Source of the DNA: JAQIBY01 sp034658655
GTDB lineage: Bacteria; Bacteroidota; Bacteroidia; Bacteroidales; ML635J-15
Direction of reading: 5' to 3'
Length of the DNA: 64,000 bases
Assembly (NCBI GenBank): GCA_034658655.1
Contig: JAYEFQ010000134.1
Location: 1-64,000, forward strand
The position numbers and the translations under genes were made by a program. The notes beneath the pieces are model-generated. The model was not told the DNA's origin. It ran no database searches and saw only the letters and a list, made by a program, of their open reading frames with translations. Position 1 is the first letter of the stretch. Each line of letters starts with the position of its first letter. Below, one piece after another: positions 11,121 to 19,787 of this stretch.

Positions 11121-12053
11121 ATGATAAAAAAAATAAAACATATCATATTAATTCTTGCAATTCTGATGCTTACAAAGGCAGGATTTACACAACAATTCCC
11201 CCTATACAGTCAGTATTATCAAAATATGTTCATTTTGAATCCTGCCTTTGCCGGGACAGTATCTGATTATTCTCCGCTGAGACTTAGTGTTCATAAACAA
11301 TGGCTGGGAGTCAATGAATCTCCTTCAACACAATATGTATCATACCACCAGCAACTGCAACAAGAAAATATTGGAATTGGAGGACAATTATTTCACGATA
11401 AATTCGGCCCCATTGAAACGATCGGGGCAAATTTCACTTACGCTTATCACTTAGAATTAAATCGTGAATTAAAATTAGGCTTAGGACTTTCTGCCCAGCT
11501 CATGCATTACCGATTAAGCTTAGAACAAGAAGATTTTTATGGATTTGAACCAATATTAACAAGTGAACGATTGCAAATTGTAATTCCAGATGCACACTTT
11601 GGAGTCTTAATGTATCATGATAAATACTGGGTTGGGCTTTCCGTTACTCAACTATTTCAATCTAAAATGAAATTAACAGGAACATGGGAAGAAGAATCCA
11701 ATCAACTCGTAAGACATTACTTTGCATCCGCTGGATATAATTTTAAATTTCCATATAACAGAAACGTTGAACTCCTTCCTTCCGTATTAATAAAAACAAC
11801 CGAAGTAACACCGATACAAACAGATTTCAACATTAAATTGACTTTTTATGGGGACTTTTGGTTCGCATTTAGTTTAAGACCGGATGATTCATTTGTTGCA
11901 ATGATGGGATTAACTTTTGACAAATATTATTTTGCCATTTCCCATGACTTTACCTTTAGCGATATCAGTTCTGTGACAACTGGTTCTGAAGAACTTTCCT
12001 TCGGTTGGAATATCGAAGATGCAAGAATTGGACCGCGTGCTTTTTTTGACTAA
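11121..12053 (+). CDS. PorP/SprF family T9SS outer-membrane protein, copy 1
   Basis: 310 residues. A signal peptide (about residues 1-23, ending GFTQ) precedes the family start FPLYSQYYQNMFILNPAFAGT, here split around the conserved LNPAFAG. The rest alternates short amphipathic strands and ends with an aromatic residue and Asp, as in PorP/SprF membrane barrels. In this family SprF is needed for secretion and surface attachment of SprB, and type B sorting domains generally require a cognate PorP/SprF. The ATG lies 12 bp after the stop of the giant SprB-like gene, so the two are almost certainly one transcript and functional partners. The protein is about 40-50% alike by eye to the next gene (shared VHKQWLG, SPSTQ, HLFQSK-like and DFTFSD motifs). 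The family is certain; the specific partner is inferred from position. Confidence 0.93.
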   Translation: MIKKIKHIILILAILMLTKAGFTQQFPLYSQYYQNMFILNPAFAGTVSDYSPLRLSVHKQWLGVNESPSTQYVSYHQQLQQENIGIGGQLFHDKFGPIETIGANFTYAYHLELNRELKLGLGLSAQLMHYRLSLEQEDFYGFEPILTSERLQIVIPDAHFGVLMYHDKYWVGLSVTQLFQSKMKLTGTWEEESNQLVRHYFASAGYNFKFPYNRNVELLPSVLIKTTEVTPIQTDFNIKLTFYGDFWFAFSLRPDDSFVAMMGLTFDKYYFAISHDFTFSDISSVTTGSEELSFGWNIEDARIGPRAFFD

Positions 12054-12075
12054 GCTAAAAAGAGCAAAAAGCCTG

Positions 12076-12095
12076 CCCCGATATTTTCTTCGGGG
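12076..12095 (+). terminator. Weak hairpin between the two porP/sprF genes
   Basis: The arms CCCCGA and TCGGGG are separated by 8 nt. There is no clear U-run after the hairpin, so it may be an attenuator or an mRNA stability element rather than a full terminator. Confidence 0.35.
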
Positions 12096-12159
12096 AACGA
12101 ATTTAAATCGTCAATTTATTTCAGAACAATCCCTGAAAATATCAAAATAAAAAAAAGTT

Positions 12160-12189
12160 TTGTTTTCTTTAAAAAATGTCGTATTTTTC
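12160..12189 (+). promoter_or_regulatory. Candidate promoter for second porP/sprF gene
   Basis: TTG at 12160-12162, a 19-nt spacer, then TATTTTTC at 12182-12189. The last base differs from the Bacteroidota -7 consensus TAnnTTTG. It sits 20 bp before the ATG at 12209, within a 155-bp gap, which would let the second copy be made independently of the giant gene. Confidence 0.45.
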
Positions 12190-12208
12190 AATGCCAAAAT
12201 GCTGAACT

Positions 12209-13120
12209 ATGAAAAAACTTTTAATAATTCTACCAATCGTTTTTGCAAGCCTATATTCAATGGGGCAACAAATGCCGCTTTACAGTCAGTACCTGATGAA
12301 TACGTATTATATTAATCCAGCAGCTGCAGGCTCAAAAGAATATTCCCCAGTAAAACTTAGTGTACATAAACAATGGCTAGGCATAAAAGATTCGCCATCC
12401 ACACAAGTTGTAAGTGGACATATGATGTTAGAAAACGATGTTGTTGGACTAGGTGGTATCATTTTTAATGACAATTTTGGACCAACAAGTCACACAGGAA
12501 TTCAAGTGAGTTACGCATACCACTTTTATATTAATCGTTTAAACCGTATCTCACTCGGATTGTCAGCATTAGGATTTCAGTATAAAATGGATCAACGCTT
12601 TTTCACACTGACAAACCCTGATGACGACGCAATTTCTTACCAAATTGAAAAAACATTTGTCCCCGATGCAAGTTTTGGTGCCTATATTTATGGACCTAAA
12701 TATACCGCAGGGATTAGTGCTGCTCACCTATTTCAATCTAAACTGAAAATCAATCAAAATTTGGATGAAAACATCATGGTAAGACACTATTTTTTATTTG
12801 GTAGTTATCGTTTCGAATTTAGAAATACACCTTTAGTTGATATTGAACCATCAATTCTTGTAAAATCCATTGAAACCGTTACTCCACAAGTTGATTTTAA
12901 CGTAAAATTCTTTTATAATGACGACTATTGGGCAGCATTTAGTATCAGACCTAATGATGCATTTATTGCAGCAATCGGATTAAAAATTGATAATTATTAC
13001 TTTGGGTATGCATATGACTTTACCTTTAGCGACTTGTCAAGCTACACAATTGGCTCTCAAGAAATTGTTATTGGAATTAATATTGGCGAACGTATTCGAG
13101 GTGGTCGAAGTTTCTTCTAA
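12209..13120 (+). CDS. PorP/SprF family T9SS outer-membrane protein, copy 2
   Basis: 303 residues. The signal peptide is MKKLLIILPIVFASLYSMGQ and the mature part opens with MPLYSQYLMNTYYINPAAAGS, here in two pieces around INPAAAG. The protein is a clear paralogue of the preceding gene: VKLSVHKQWLG, DSPSTQ, GPxxxTG and FDFTFSDLSS-like blocks occur in the same order, with similar length. By family knowledge it is an outer-membrane barrel that docks type B T9SS substrates. Tandem paralogues behind one giant substrate suggest either a heteromeric docking site or specialisation for a second substrate elsewhere. The 155-bp gap before it holds a hairpin and a candidate promoter. A strong terminator follows. 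No sign of damage. Confidence 0.93.
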   Translation: MKKLLIILPIVFASLYSMGQQMPLYSQYLMNTYYINPAAAGSKEYSPVKLSVHKQWLGIKDSPSTQVVSGHMMLENDVVGLGGIIFNDNFGPTSHTGIQVSYAYHFYINRLNRISLGLSALGFQYKMDQRFFTLTNPDDDAISYQIEKTFVPDASFGAYIYGPKYTAGISAAHLFQSKLKINQNLDENIMVRHYFLFGSYRFEFRNTPLVDIEPSILVKSIETVTPQVDFNVKFFYNDDYWAAFSIRPNDAFIAAIGLKIDNYYFGYAYDFTFSDLSSYTIGSQEIVIGINIGERIRGGRSFF

Positions 13121-13146
13121 AAATAATTTAAAATACACTCCATACA

Positions 13147-13178
13147 AAAGCGGCTGCCCTTTATCGGACAGCCGCTTT
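13147..13178. terminator. Bidirectional intrinsic terminator
   Basis: A perfect 10-bp stem (AAAGCGGCTG / CAGCCGCTTT) with a 12-nt loop. GATTTTTC follows on the plus strand and a short T-run follows on the minus strand. It lies between the convergent porP/sprF copy 2 and pepD genes, so it can serve both. Confidence 0.85.
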
Positions 13179-13200
13179 GATTTTTCATGCGATATAAATT

Positions 13201-14661
13201 CTAAGCTTCAGGGATATCTTTCAAAGTATCTAACAAGTGATCCCACCACATTTGTACGGTTTTGATATCAACTTTTTCCTCAGGAGTATGTGCATTTAAA
13301 ATGGTTGGTCCTATTGAAATCATATCCAAATACGGATATTTTTCTAAAAATAAACCACATTCCAAACCGGCATGTATTGCACGCACAATCGGCTTTTTAT
13401 TAAATATACGCTCGTAAGATTTTTCAGATATTCTTAAAATCTCTGAATCTGGATCTGGTGCCCAACCAGGATATCCATCAGAATGCTGAATATCTGCATC
13501 AACCATTTCAAAAACCGAAGCGACCATTGCCGAAATATCTGTTTTTCCTGACTCCTTAGAAGATCGTTGACTGGTAACAATTTCAATCTCATTTTCACCA
13601 ACATATTTTACTGAGGCTAAATTCGTTGAAGTCTCAACCATATCTTCAACTTCTGGGCTCCATGCATGTACTCCATGTGGGCAAGCATAAATTGCATTCA
13701 TCAAATTTTGCTGTGTTTTCTTATTTATCACAAAATCTGGTAAATCTACATCACTCACAGTAAATTTCATGTTAGGCTCACGTTTGCCATTTTCTTTCTT
13801 TAAAACTTTAGCAAATTCATGATAATCTGCTTTCAATTTCTCTACATATTTTTCTTTTACTGTAATAATAGCATATGCTTCACGTGGAATTGCATTTCGC
13901 TTATTTCCACCATCAAAAACATTCAACCGAATACTAAAATCCTTGCTAGCTTGTTTCAAAAAGCGATTCAAAATTTTATTTGAATTTCCGAGATCCTTAT
14001 GAATTTCATCCCCACTGTGTCCACCTCTAAGCCCTTCAACTTCAAGTTTCAAAGCCACATGATCTTTTGGCACAGCTTTCTCTATATATTTAAAACGTGC
14101 ATTGGTATCAATCCCACCGGCACAACCAATAAAAATTTCGCCTTCATCTTCAGAATCAAGATTAATCAGAATTTTCCCATCAAAAAACCCTGGTTGCAAC
14201 GCAAATGCTCCGGTTAATCCGGTTTCTTCATCCACTGTAAACAAACACTCTAATGCAGGCAATTCCAAACCATCAGATGTCAATAAAGCCATTGCTACAG
14301 CAACGCCAATACCATCATCTGCACCCAAAGTTGTCCCTTTTGCTTTAACCCAATTTCCATCAACAACGGGCTGAATAGGATCCGTATTAAAGTCAATTTC
14401 TACATCTTTGTTTTTCTCGCAAACCATATCCATATGAGATTGCAAAACTACCGGTTTACGATTTTCGTACCCGGAGCTAGCTGCCCGTTTAATCAAAACA
14501 TTTCCAATTTCATCTCGCTTAGCATCTAAATTATGCTGTTTTGCAAAATCAAGTAAAAATGCAATAATTTGGTCCTCTTGCTTTGAAGGACGCGGCACCT
14601 GACAAATATCTTCAAAATAGTGCCAGACTTTTTCCGGCTGTAAATGTGATAATACACTCAT
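13201..14661 (-). CDS. pepD: Cytosol non-specific dipeptidase PepD (M20 family)
   Basis: 486 residues from the chosen start (MSVLSHLQPEKVW...). An upstream in-frame ATG at 14682 would add seven residues unlike the family, so it is not preferred. This is an aminoacyl-histidine dipeptidase: it hydrolyses Xaa-His and other dipeptides in the cytoplasm, using two zinc ions. Visible motifs are SHMDMVCEKN (first zinc His and the Asp next to it), LGADDGIGVA (bridging Asp), DEETGLTGA (catalytic Glu), LDSEDEGEIFIGCAGG and HAGLECG (last His ligand) near the C terminus. The lid/dimerisation domain lies between. Length matches the usual 480-490. The gene stands alone, convergent with porP/sprF and sharing its terminator. 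No anomaly seen. Confidence 0.95.
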   Translation of the reverse strand: MSVLSHLQPEKVWHYFEDICQVPRPSKQEDQIIAFLLDFAKQHNLDAKRDEIGNVLIKRAASSGYENRKPVVLQSHMDMVCEKNKDVEIDFNTDPIQPVVDGNWVKAKGTTLGADDGIGVAVAMALLTSDGLELPALECLFTVDEETGLTGAFALQPGFFDGKILINLDSEDEGEIFIGCAGGIDTNARFKYIEKAVPKDHVALKLEVEGLRGGHSGDEIHKDLGNSNKILNRFLKQASKDFSIRLNVFDGGNKRNAIPREAYAIITVKEKYVEKLKADYHEFAKVLKKENGKREPNMKFTVSDVDLPDFVINKKTQQNLMNAIYACPHGVHAWSPEVEDMVETSTNLASVKYVGENEIEIVTSQRSSKESGKTDISAMVASVFEMVDADIQHSDGYPGWAPDPDSEILRISEKSYERIFNKKPIVRAIHAGLECGLFLEKYPYLDMISIGPTILNAHTPEEKVDIKTVQMWWDHLLDTLKDIPEA

Positions 14662-14752
14662 AATTTTTATTTTTAAATACAAGCATGAATGTAAGAAAAA
14701 AATTGCAATTTAAAAACCTCTTTCAAAATTTTAACGTATTTTCACCCAAAAT

Positions 14753-14844
14753 CCGCAAGGAAATTTATTTTATTTTCTGTATCCCTTGCGGCGCATTCGA
14801 TTAAGTAAATCATCTCATTTGGGGTCATTCTTCATCCAAATGAG
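14753..14844. promoter_or_regulatory. Two inverted repeats in the divergent pepD/lipoprotein intergenic region
   Basis: CCGCAAGG at 14753-14760 pairs with CCTTGCGG at 14784-14791 (23-nt loop). CTCATTTGG at 14814-14822 pairs with CCAAATGAG at 14836-14844 (13-nt loop). Both lie between divergently transcribed genes (ATGs at 14661 and 14876), so they could be operator-like sites or leader hairpins. Nothing more specific is visible. Confidence 0.35.
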
Positions 14845-14875
14845 TGATTTTCTAAATCGGAATTAAATTAGGCAT

Positions 14876-15523
14876 ATGAAAAGATTTCTTATCATTTTCG
14901 CAGCATTTCTATTTCTTTTGCATTTAAATGCATGCAAAGAAGATGAAATTAATATAATAGAAGGGCAAATAATTAATTATCCCGAAAATGAAGCCCTCGA
15001 AAATGTGAATATTCTTTGTGAGGTTAAGGTTATTCAGCAAGCATCTTACAACAATAGTTGGGAGACAATCGGCGAGACGAAAACAGAATCAGACGGCAGT
15101 TTTCGATTTGAATTTGAAAGCCTTAGAGCGCAGGAATATCGCGTAAGCCTTAGTCGGGATGGATATAGAAATAAAACCCTTAATTTTCTTCCAAAGGATT
15201 ATTCAGATACCTACAATATTCAAGAAACATTAGTAAAATCAGCAAGGCTGGAAATTCACATTAAAAATATGATTTTCCCAAACAGCAATTCTGATGAAAT
15301 AAAAATTCGAGTTAGTGATATTCCTGAGGAATGCACAGACTGCACAATTGCAGAATTCAAGACACTAACAGGCGCATCCATAGACACAACCTTAATTTAT
15401 CAAGTTGCCGGAGACGACGAAGTGTTTATTGAATATACCATAAATAAAGATGGAAGTGAGTACTTTCAAAGTACAAAGTATATGGAGGCGAATACCGTCA
15501 ACACGAAAAATATAACATTTTAA
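14876..15523 (+). CDS. Lipoprotein with carboxypeptidase-regulatory-like (CarboxypepD_reg) fold
   Basis: 215 residues. The signal sequence ends in a lipobox, HLNAC, with Cys20 as the lipidation site; acidic residues KEDE follow. Residues about 27-85 read EGQIINYPENEALENVNIL, then a SDGSFRFEFE turn and YRVSLSRDGY, the pattern of a CarboxypepD_reg/Ig-like beta sandwich. The C-terminal half (about 90-215) is beta-rich with no motif I recognise; a CTDC pair lies at about residues 156-159. Probably a surface or periplasmic lipoprotein of unknown role. It stands alone after a divergent region with inverted repeats. The function is not assignable. Confidence 0.75.
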   Translation: MKRFLIIFAAFLFLLHLNACKEDEINIIEGQIINYPENEALENVNILCEVKVIQQASYNNSWETIGETKTESDGSFRFEFESLRAQEYRVSLSRDGYRNKTLNFLPKDYSDTYNIQETLVKSARLEIHIKNMIFPNSNSDEIKIRVSDIPEECTDCTIAEFKTLTGASIDTTLIYQVAGDDEVFIEYTINKDGSEYFQSTKYMEANTVNTKNITF

Positions 15524-15678
15524 TGATTGCATCATTCACAAATAATCCTAACTGAGTTTATAACAAAAAGAGTCAAACTGACTTCCCCTGACAATCTAAC
15601 GGTAAGTGTTTACATGTCCGTAAAACTACGGAAAAACTAAGAAAAAACACATAGATAAAAACTCAAGTATTTTTACGC

Positions 15679-15709
15679 TTGATTTCAGGCATTCGCTCCC
15701 GTACTTTTA
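15679..15709 (+). promoter_or_regulatory. Candidate promoter of response-regulator gene
   Basis: TTG at 15679-15681, a 20-nt spacer and TACTTTTA at 15702-15709, which is one base off TAnnTTTG. It lies 16 bp before the ATG at 15726. Confidence 0.5.
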
Positions 15710-15725
15710 CATAAAACATTGTGTT

Positions 15726-16385
15726 ATGATACGAATTTTGATAGTTGATGATCATAAAATTGTCCGCCAAGGTTTAAGGGCAATTATAAAAACATGTGCA
15801 AACATGCAAGTTGTTAGTGAATGCACGGATGGAAATGAAGTCGAAGCAATAGTTTATTCAAAAACAATTGATATTGTTTTGATGGATATTAACATGCCAA
15901 AAATGGATGGCATAGAAACTACTGAAATACTCAATAAAAAGCATCCTGAAATAAAGGTCATTGCCCTTTCCATGGAGTCAGATTACTATGTGATACAGAA
16001 AATGTTAAAAGCCGGCGCAGTTGGATATGTTTTAAAAACAGCAGGTGCGGCAGATATCCTAGAAGCCATTGAGAAAGTATATACCGGAAACAATTTCTTT
16101 TCAAAAGAAGTAAGCAATCAAATTATGGCTAGCATGATGCGCCCAAACAAAGAAAAAAGAAAGAAACAATTACAATCAGACAGGCAATCGGTTAATCGAC
16201 TCACTAAAAGAGAGATGGAGATTTTAAAGCATATAGCAAATGAAGAAACCAATGAAGAAATTGGTGTTATTCTTAACATAAGCTCTGGAACTGTGGCAAC
16301 ACACCGCAGAAATTTATTGCAAAAACTTGAAGTGAGAAACTCCATCGGATTAGCAAAAATAGCTTATCAAGTAGGATTAGTATAA
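15726..16385 (+). CDS. NarL/FixJ-type response regulator (REC + LuxR-type HTH)
   Basis: 219 residues. The receiver domain (about 1-120) has the acidic pair VDDH, the phospho-acceptor Asp54 in LMDINMPKMDG, the Ser of ALSMES and the Lys of VLKTAG. After a basic linker, the LuxR-type helix-turn-helix (about 155-215) shows LTKREMEILKHIA, EEIGVILNISSGTVATHR and a final KLEVRNSIGLAKIA. By family knowledge it binds DNA as a dimer after phosphorylation by a histidine kinase. No kinase gene is adjacent, so it is an orphan here, probably served by a hybrid or distant kinase. Its own candidate promoter precedes it, and about 600 bp without genes follow. The target genes are unknown. Confidence 0.93.
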   Translation: MIRILIVDDHKIVRQGLRAIIKTCANMQVVSECTDGNEVEAIVYSKTIDIVLMDINMPKMDGIETTEILNKKHPEIKVIALSMESDYYVIQKMLKAGAVGYVLKTAGAADILEAIEKVYTGNNFFSKEVSNQIMASMMRPNKEKRKKQLQSDRQSVNRLTKREMEILKHIANEETNEEIGVILNISSGTVATHRRNLLQKLEVRNSIGLAKIAYQVGLV

Positions 16386-16995
16386 ATGCATATTATAGTA
16401 AGCATTACTGAGTTCAGTTGAAAACGCATAAAGCCATACTACTAAATATCAACCACTTATAACAATACTTGTCATTATGATAAATCACTTTATTTACGCA
16501 AAAACGAAGCGATACTGAATCGTTTTTCCCAGAAATAAATTTGGGACTAATAGTTCGGTATTACTATTACACACCTGTTTTCGGAAGTTTTCTTCTATTT
16601 ATTTGGAAAATCAAAGCTGAAACAAACCAAAATATCACTGCAATATGAATAAAGAAAAATTTAATTTAGACACACTATAATACTCCCCAACATTCACCAT
16701 ATTCTGCATGAAAATGAGGTGGATTATGTTCATCGAAGAACATTCTGATTATTATTCCGTAAAATCTACTAATTTATGGCATAATGTAAAGACACAAAAA
16801 AGCAAGCAGTAATATCAAAATTACTACTTACTTTCTTTGTTACATAGATTCAACCAGCAAATCTAACTTTACCATTAATAGATGTAATTGAATGCACATT
16901 TCTGAATGCCTTTTATGGCAAAAATTGCCTGCATAAAAAGCTGCATCTTTCGTAACAAACCAACATTAATTATTATTTTTACGAAAAATGTAAGT
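16386..16995. other. Gene-poor stretch, 610 bp
   Basis: I see no convincing gene. At 16851-16871 there is a partial match (one mismatch over about 20 nt, AACCAGCAAATxTAACTTTA) to sequence at 29520-29539, next to the dispersed repeat described there. Just before crcB, TTTCGTAA (16948-16955) pairs with TTACGAAA (16979-16986) around a 23-nt loop. Confidence 0.5.
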
Positions 16996-17355
16996 ATGCA
17001 TTTGTTTTATATTTTTATTGGTGGTGGTTTAGGTAGTTTGTCTCGATACGGAATGTCGCGCTTGGTGCATGGTAACGATACAATAAACCCGCTTGCAACC
17101 TTTTTAACAAATTTCCTGAGTGTTATTATTTTAGGACTTGTGTTGTTTGGTTTGACAAAAACAAAACTTATGTCAGACAATTTGCATGCACTCCTAATCG
17201 TTGGTTTTTGTGGCGGCTTTAGCACCTTTTCAACCTTCAGTTATGAAGTATTTGAAATGATGCGGCAAGGAAATTATTTAATGGCCGGGTTAAATGTGTT
17301 TGTAAGTATATTACTGGTATTATCGGTTTTGTTTGTGTTGGCTAAAATGTTTTAA
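16996..17355 (+). CDS. crcB: Fluoride ion channel CrcB/Fluc
   Basis: 119 residues with the start at MHLFYIFIGGGLGS; a longer reading from 16906 adds 30 residues that are not family-like. Four predicted membrane spans (about 1-15, 35-55, 62-82, 92-115) match Fluc channels, which assemble as antiparallel dimers and export F- from the cytoplasm. Conserved features are GGGLGSLSRYGMSR, the Asn in FLTNFLS, and the pore motif GFCGGFSTFSTFSYE with the two phenylalanines that line the fluoride path. The next gene starts 2 bp after the stop, so the two share a transcript. An inverted repeat lies immediately upstream, but I could not match it to the fluoride riboswitch consensus. Confidence 0.95.
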   Translation: MHLFYIFIGGGLGSLSRYGMSRLVHGNDTINPLATFLTNFLSVIILGLVLFGLTKTKLMSDNLHALLIVGFCGGFSTFSTFSYEVFEMMRQGNYLMAGLNVFVSILLVLSVLFVLAKMF

Positions 17356-17357
17356 TA

Positions 17358-18986
17358 ATGAAGAAATTTCTTATTTTTATTATCGCAATTTTTACCGTGT
17401 TTCAACTCGAAGCACAAAATTACAATTTACCCTCAACTCATCCCAAATTGATTGTAGGAATTACAGTAAATCAATTGCGTTATGATGCGCTGTACAAACT
17501 TTGGGATCAGCTTGATGAGCAGGGCTTTAAAAAACTGATTAATCAGGGAGCTTATTGTCGAAACACGAAGTTTGATTACCTGCTAACTCAATCTGCTCCT
17601 GGATATGCAACCATTGCTACAGGGGCACAACCTTCAGAGCATGGAATTGTTGCTGATTTATGGTACGAGCCTTTGAATGTGAAGTCTGTTCATGCAGTGC
17701 AATCTCGCGAGCACAACCCGGTGGGGGTAACGAATCGGGATAACGCATGCTCTCCACAACAATTGATGGGTACTACACTGAGTGATGAGTTGAAATTGTA
17801 TTTTCAAAACCATAGCAAAGTATTTTCAGTATCAATGGATCCTACTGCGGCTGTATTAAGTGGCGGATTTAAGGCTGATGCTGCGTATTGGGTTGATGAT
17901 GAAACAGGGAAATGGGTTAGTTCATCCTATTACATCAATGAATTGCCCAAATGGGTAAAAAAATTCAATAAAAACGATTATCCATCCGTTTATTTTGAAA
18001 GAACTTGGAACCCAACCGATTCAATTTATCGCTTTGCTTTGCCTGATACCAGCTCCTATGAATATGGATACGATGCCGAATTTAAAACCTTTCCTTTTTA
18101 TTACCCAGATATTTATCAAAAATATGTAGGGAAGAAGTTTATTAAAATGATCCCTGAAGGTAATACCATGACAACCGATTTCGCCGTACATACGCTGGTT
18201 GAAGAAAAAATGGGTGACGATTTAATTACAGATGTATTGCAAGTCAATTATTTCGCGACAGAAAACATTGGTAAATATTTTGGCCCAGATGCCATCGAAA
18301 TGCACGATGCACTATTGCGTCTTGATAAGGAAATTGCTCACCTTGTACACACCATTGAAAAGCAAGTAGGAAAAACAAATGTGCTTTTTTATCTTGTCGG
18401 AAGTAGCGGAGTAAGCAATAATCCCGATTATTTGCGAAGTGAAAAACTGCCCGCCGGAAAATTTCGGCATCATTACGTGCTTGCTTTGCTCGAATCATAT
18501 TTGAATGTACTGTACGGGGAAGGAGATTGGATTAAAGATTATCATAACTTGCAAATTTATTTGAATCGAACCTTGATTGAAGATGCAGGTTTGAGCTTGT
18601 CGAAAGTGCAGGATAAAGTTGCTCAATTTGTATTATCATCTAACGGAGTTGCAAGTGTGTTAACAGCTACCGACTTGCAACGCACAGAATATTCAAGTGG
18701 AATATTCCAGAAAATGCAGAATTCTTTTCAGCAAAAGCGTTCTGGTGATGTAATTATTGCATTGAAACCCGGATGGATACAAGATGTGAGTTATTCTGCT
18801 GACCATAATTCTGCATACACCTATGATACTCATGTTCCATTGGTTTTTTATGGATGGAAAATTCGTAAAACACAGATTGGAAAACCAGTTAATCCGGCTG
18901 ATATTGTGCCTTCAATTTGTAATTTAATGAACATTCCGCACCCAAGTAGCGTTAGTGGAATACCAATTGATGAAATATCACGTTGA
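17358..18986 (+). CDS. PafA-like alkaline phosphatase family protein, probably catalytically inactive
   Basis: 542 residues with a signal peptide ending LEAQ (about residue 20), so periplasmic or exported. The overall frame is that of PafA-type type I phosphodiesterase/alkaline phosphatases: LIVGITVNQLRYDAL, SAPGYATIATG, PSEHGIVADLWYE, HDALLRLDKEIAHLV and YDTHVPLVFYG are recognisable and in order, and the length is usual. The catalytic set, however, is replaced: Asn38 for the first Zn Asp, Ser79 for the Thr nucleophile, GY for GH after it, SMDPT (159-163) where active enzymes have S-x-K-D-R, EN..K (302-306) for D...H, and GSSG (348-351) for the ADHG zinc motif; only His483 remains. It is therefore probably a pseudophosphatase. 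Gene order is crcB, this gene, a membrane barrel and a HAD gene, all on the plus strand. Role unknown. Confidence 0.85.
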   Translation: MKKFLIFIIAIFTVFQLEAQNYNLPSTHPKLIVGITVNQLRYDALYKLWDQLDEQGFKKLINQGAYCRNTKFDYLLTQSAPGYATIATGAQPSEHGIVADLWYEPLNVKSVHAVQSREHNPVGVTNRDNACSPQQLMGTTLSDELKLYFQNHSKVFSVSMDPTAAVLSGGFKADAAYWVDDETGKWVSSSYYINELPKWVKKFNKNDYPSVYFERTWNPTDSIYRFALPDTSSYEYGYDAEFKTFPFYYPDIYQKYVGKKFIKMIPEGNTMTTDFAVHTLVEEKMGDDLITDVLQVNYFATENIGKYFGPDAIEMHDALLRLDKEIAHLVHTIEKQVGKTNVLFYLVGSSGVSNNPDYLRSEKLPAGKFRHHYVLALLESYLNVLYGEGDWIKDYHNLQIYLNRTLIEDAGLSLSKVQDKVAQFVLSSNGVASVLTATDLQRTEYSSGIFQKMQNSFQQKRSGDVIIALKPGWIQDVSYSADHNSAYTYDTHVPLVFYGWKIRKTQIGKPVNPADIVPSICNLMNIPHPSSVSGIPIDEISR

Positions 18987-19012
18987 TTATTAATGAATAA
19001 ATTGTACCTTTA
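18983..19012 (+). promoter_or_regulatory. Candidate promoter for the barrel/HAD pair
   Basis: TTG at 18983-18985 (within the last codons of the previous gene), a 19-nt spacer, and TACCTTTA at 19005-19012. It lies 16 bp before the ATG at 19029. The last base of the -7 box is off consensus. Confidence 0.45.
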
Positions 19013-19028
19013 TCATAAAATTTAGCTT

Positions 19029-19787
19029 ATGAAACGATTATTGATAATTTTCACCACAATGCTTTTTGCAATTTCTGCAATCGCTCAAGAAAATAATACT
19101 CAGCCTGTTGAGGATACAACGCTAACAACACAAGATTCTATCGTTCCATGGACAGGGAACATGGTGGGACTGAACGTGTATCCGGCCTTTGGGATGCTCG
19201 GAGGTGGCGTATTGCCTGCATCAAAAATATTTTTTCAATATCGACATATGTGGGAAAAAACAAACTTGCGTTTTAGTGTAAATTATATAAATTATTTTTC
19301 GGATAATGAGCGAATGGATATTGTTGGAGTTGAAGACAGCTTGATGACATTACGAGAGTTTGCAAATATTTTTTACTCGCTTGATTTCAGAGTTGGAATA
19401 GAACGTACCTATCATATCGACAACTTTCGTTTTTATTACGGTATTGGTGCTATTGCTGGGTATCACCATTTAGGGAAAGAATACTACGTGTATGATAAGC
19501 CTTTTGGAGGGTATCCGGTAGAATATATCAATACATCGATTGTATATCAGAATGCTGGTTGGTATCGTGCCGACATGTTAAAAGTTGGTGCTGATATTAC
19601 GCTTGGTGTTGATATTATTTTATCTGAAAATGTAATTATGTCAGTGCAATATGCTCCAGAAATTGCGTACTATTCTAGAATGGATAGTCAGCGTGATGAT
19701 CAGGCTGAAGTGTTTGTCGGTGATGTTGACGATTTCATGGATTTTCGAGCAGATTTTATTGATGTGGTATTAAGTGTAGGATTTTAA
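19029..19787 (+). CDS. Probable outer-membrane beta-barrel protein, unknown function
   Basis: 252 residues. The signal peptide MKRLLIIFTTMLFAISAIAQ is followed by a short Thr/Asp-rich linker (ENNTQPVEDTTLTTQDS). From about residue 45 the protein has alternating hydrophobic/polar strands rich in Tyr, Phe and Gly (LNVYPAFGMLGGG, FFQYRHMW, FRFYYGIGAIAGYHH, MSVQYAPEIAYYS), and it ends ADFIDVVLSVGF with a terminal Phe, the typical signal for outer-membrane barrel insertion. About eight strands would fit the length. I do not recognise a named family. The stop codon overlaps the start of the next gene (TAATG), so translation is coupled to the HAD phosphatase. Confidence 0.75.
   Translation: MKRLLIIFTTMLFAISAIAQENNTQPVEDTTLTTQDSIVPWTGNMVGLNVYPAFGMLGGGVLPASKIFFQYRHMWEKTNLRFSVNYINYFSDNERMDIVGVEDSLMTLREFANIFYSLDFRVGIERTYHIDNFRFYYGIGAIAGYHHLGKEYYVYDKPFGGYPVEYINTSIVYQNAGWYRADMLKVGADITLGVDIILSENVIMSVQYAPEIAYYSRMDSQRDDQAEVFVGDVDDFMDFRADFIDVVLSVGF

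Noticed and set aside
16870..16996. Fluoride riboswitch upstream of crcB
   Set aside because: The conserved GG-ATGG...CGCC...CTGATGACTCC-type blocks are not found; only an 8-bp inverted repeat is visible.
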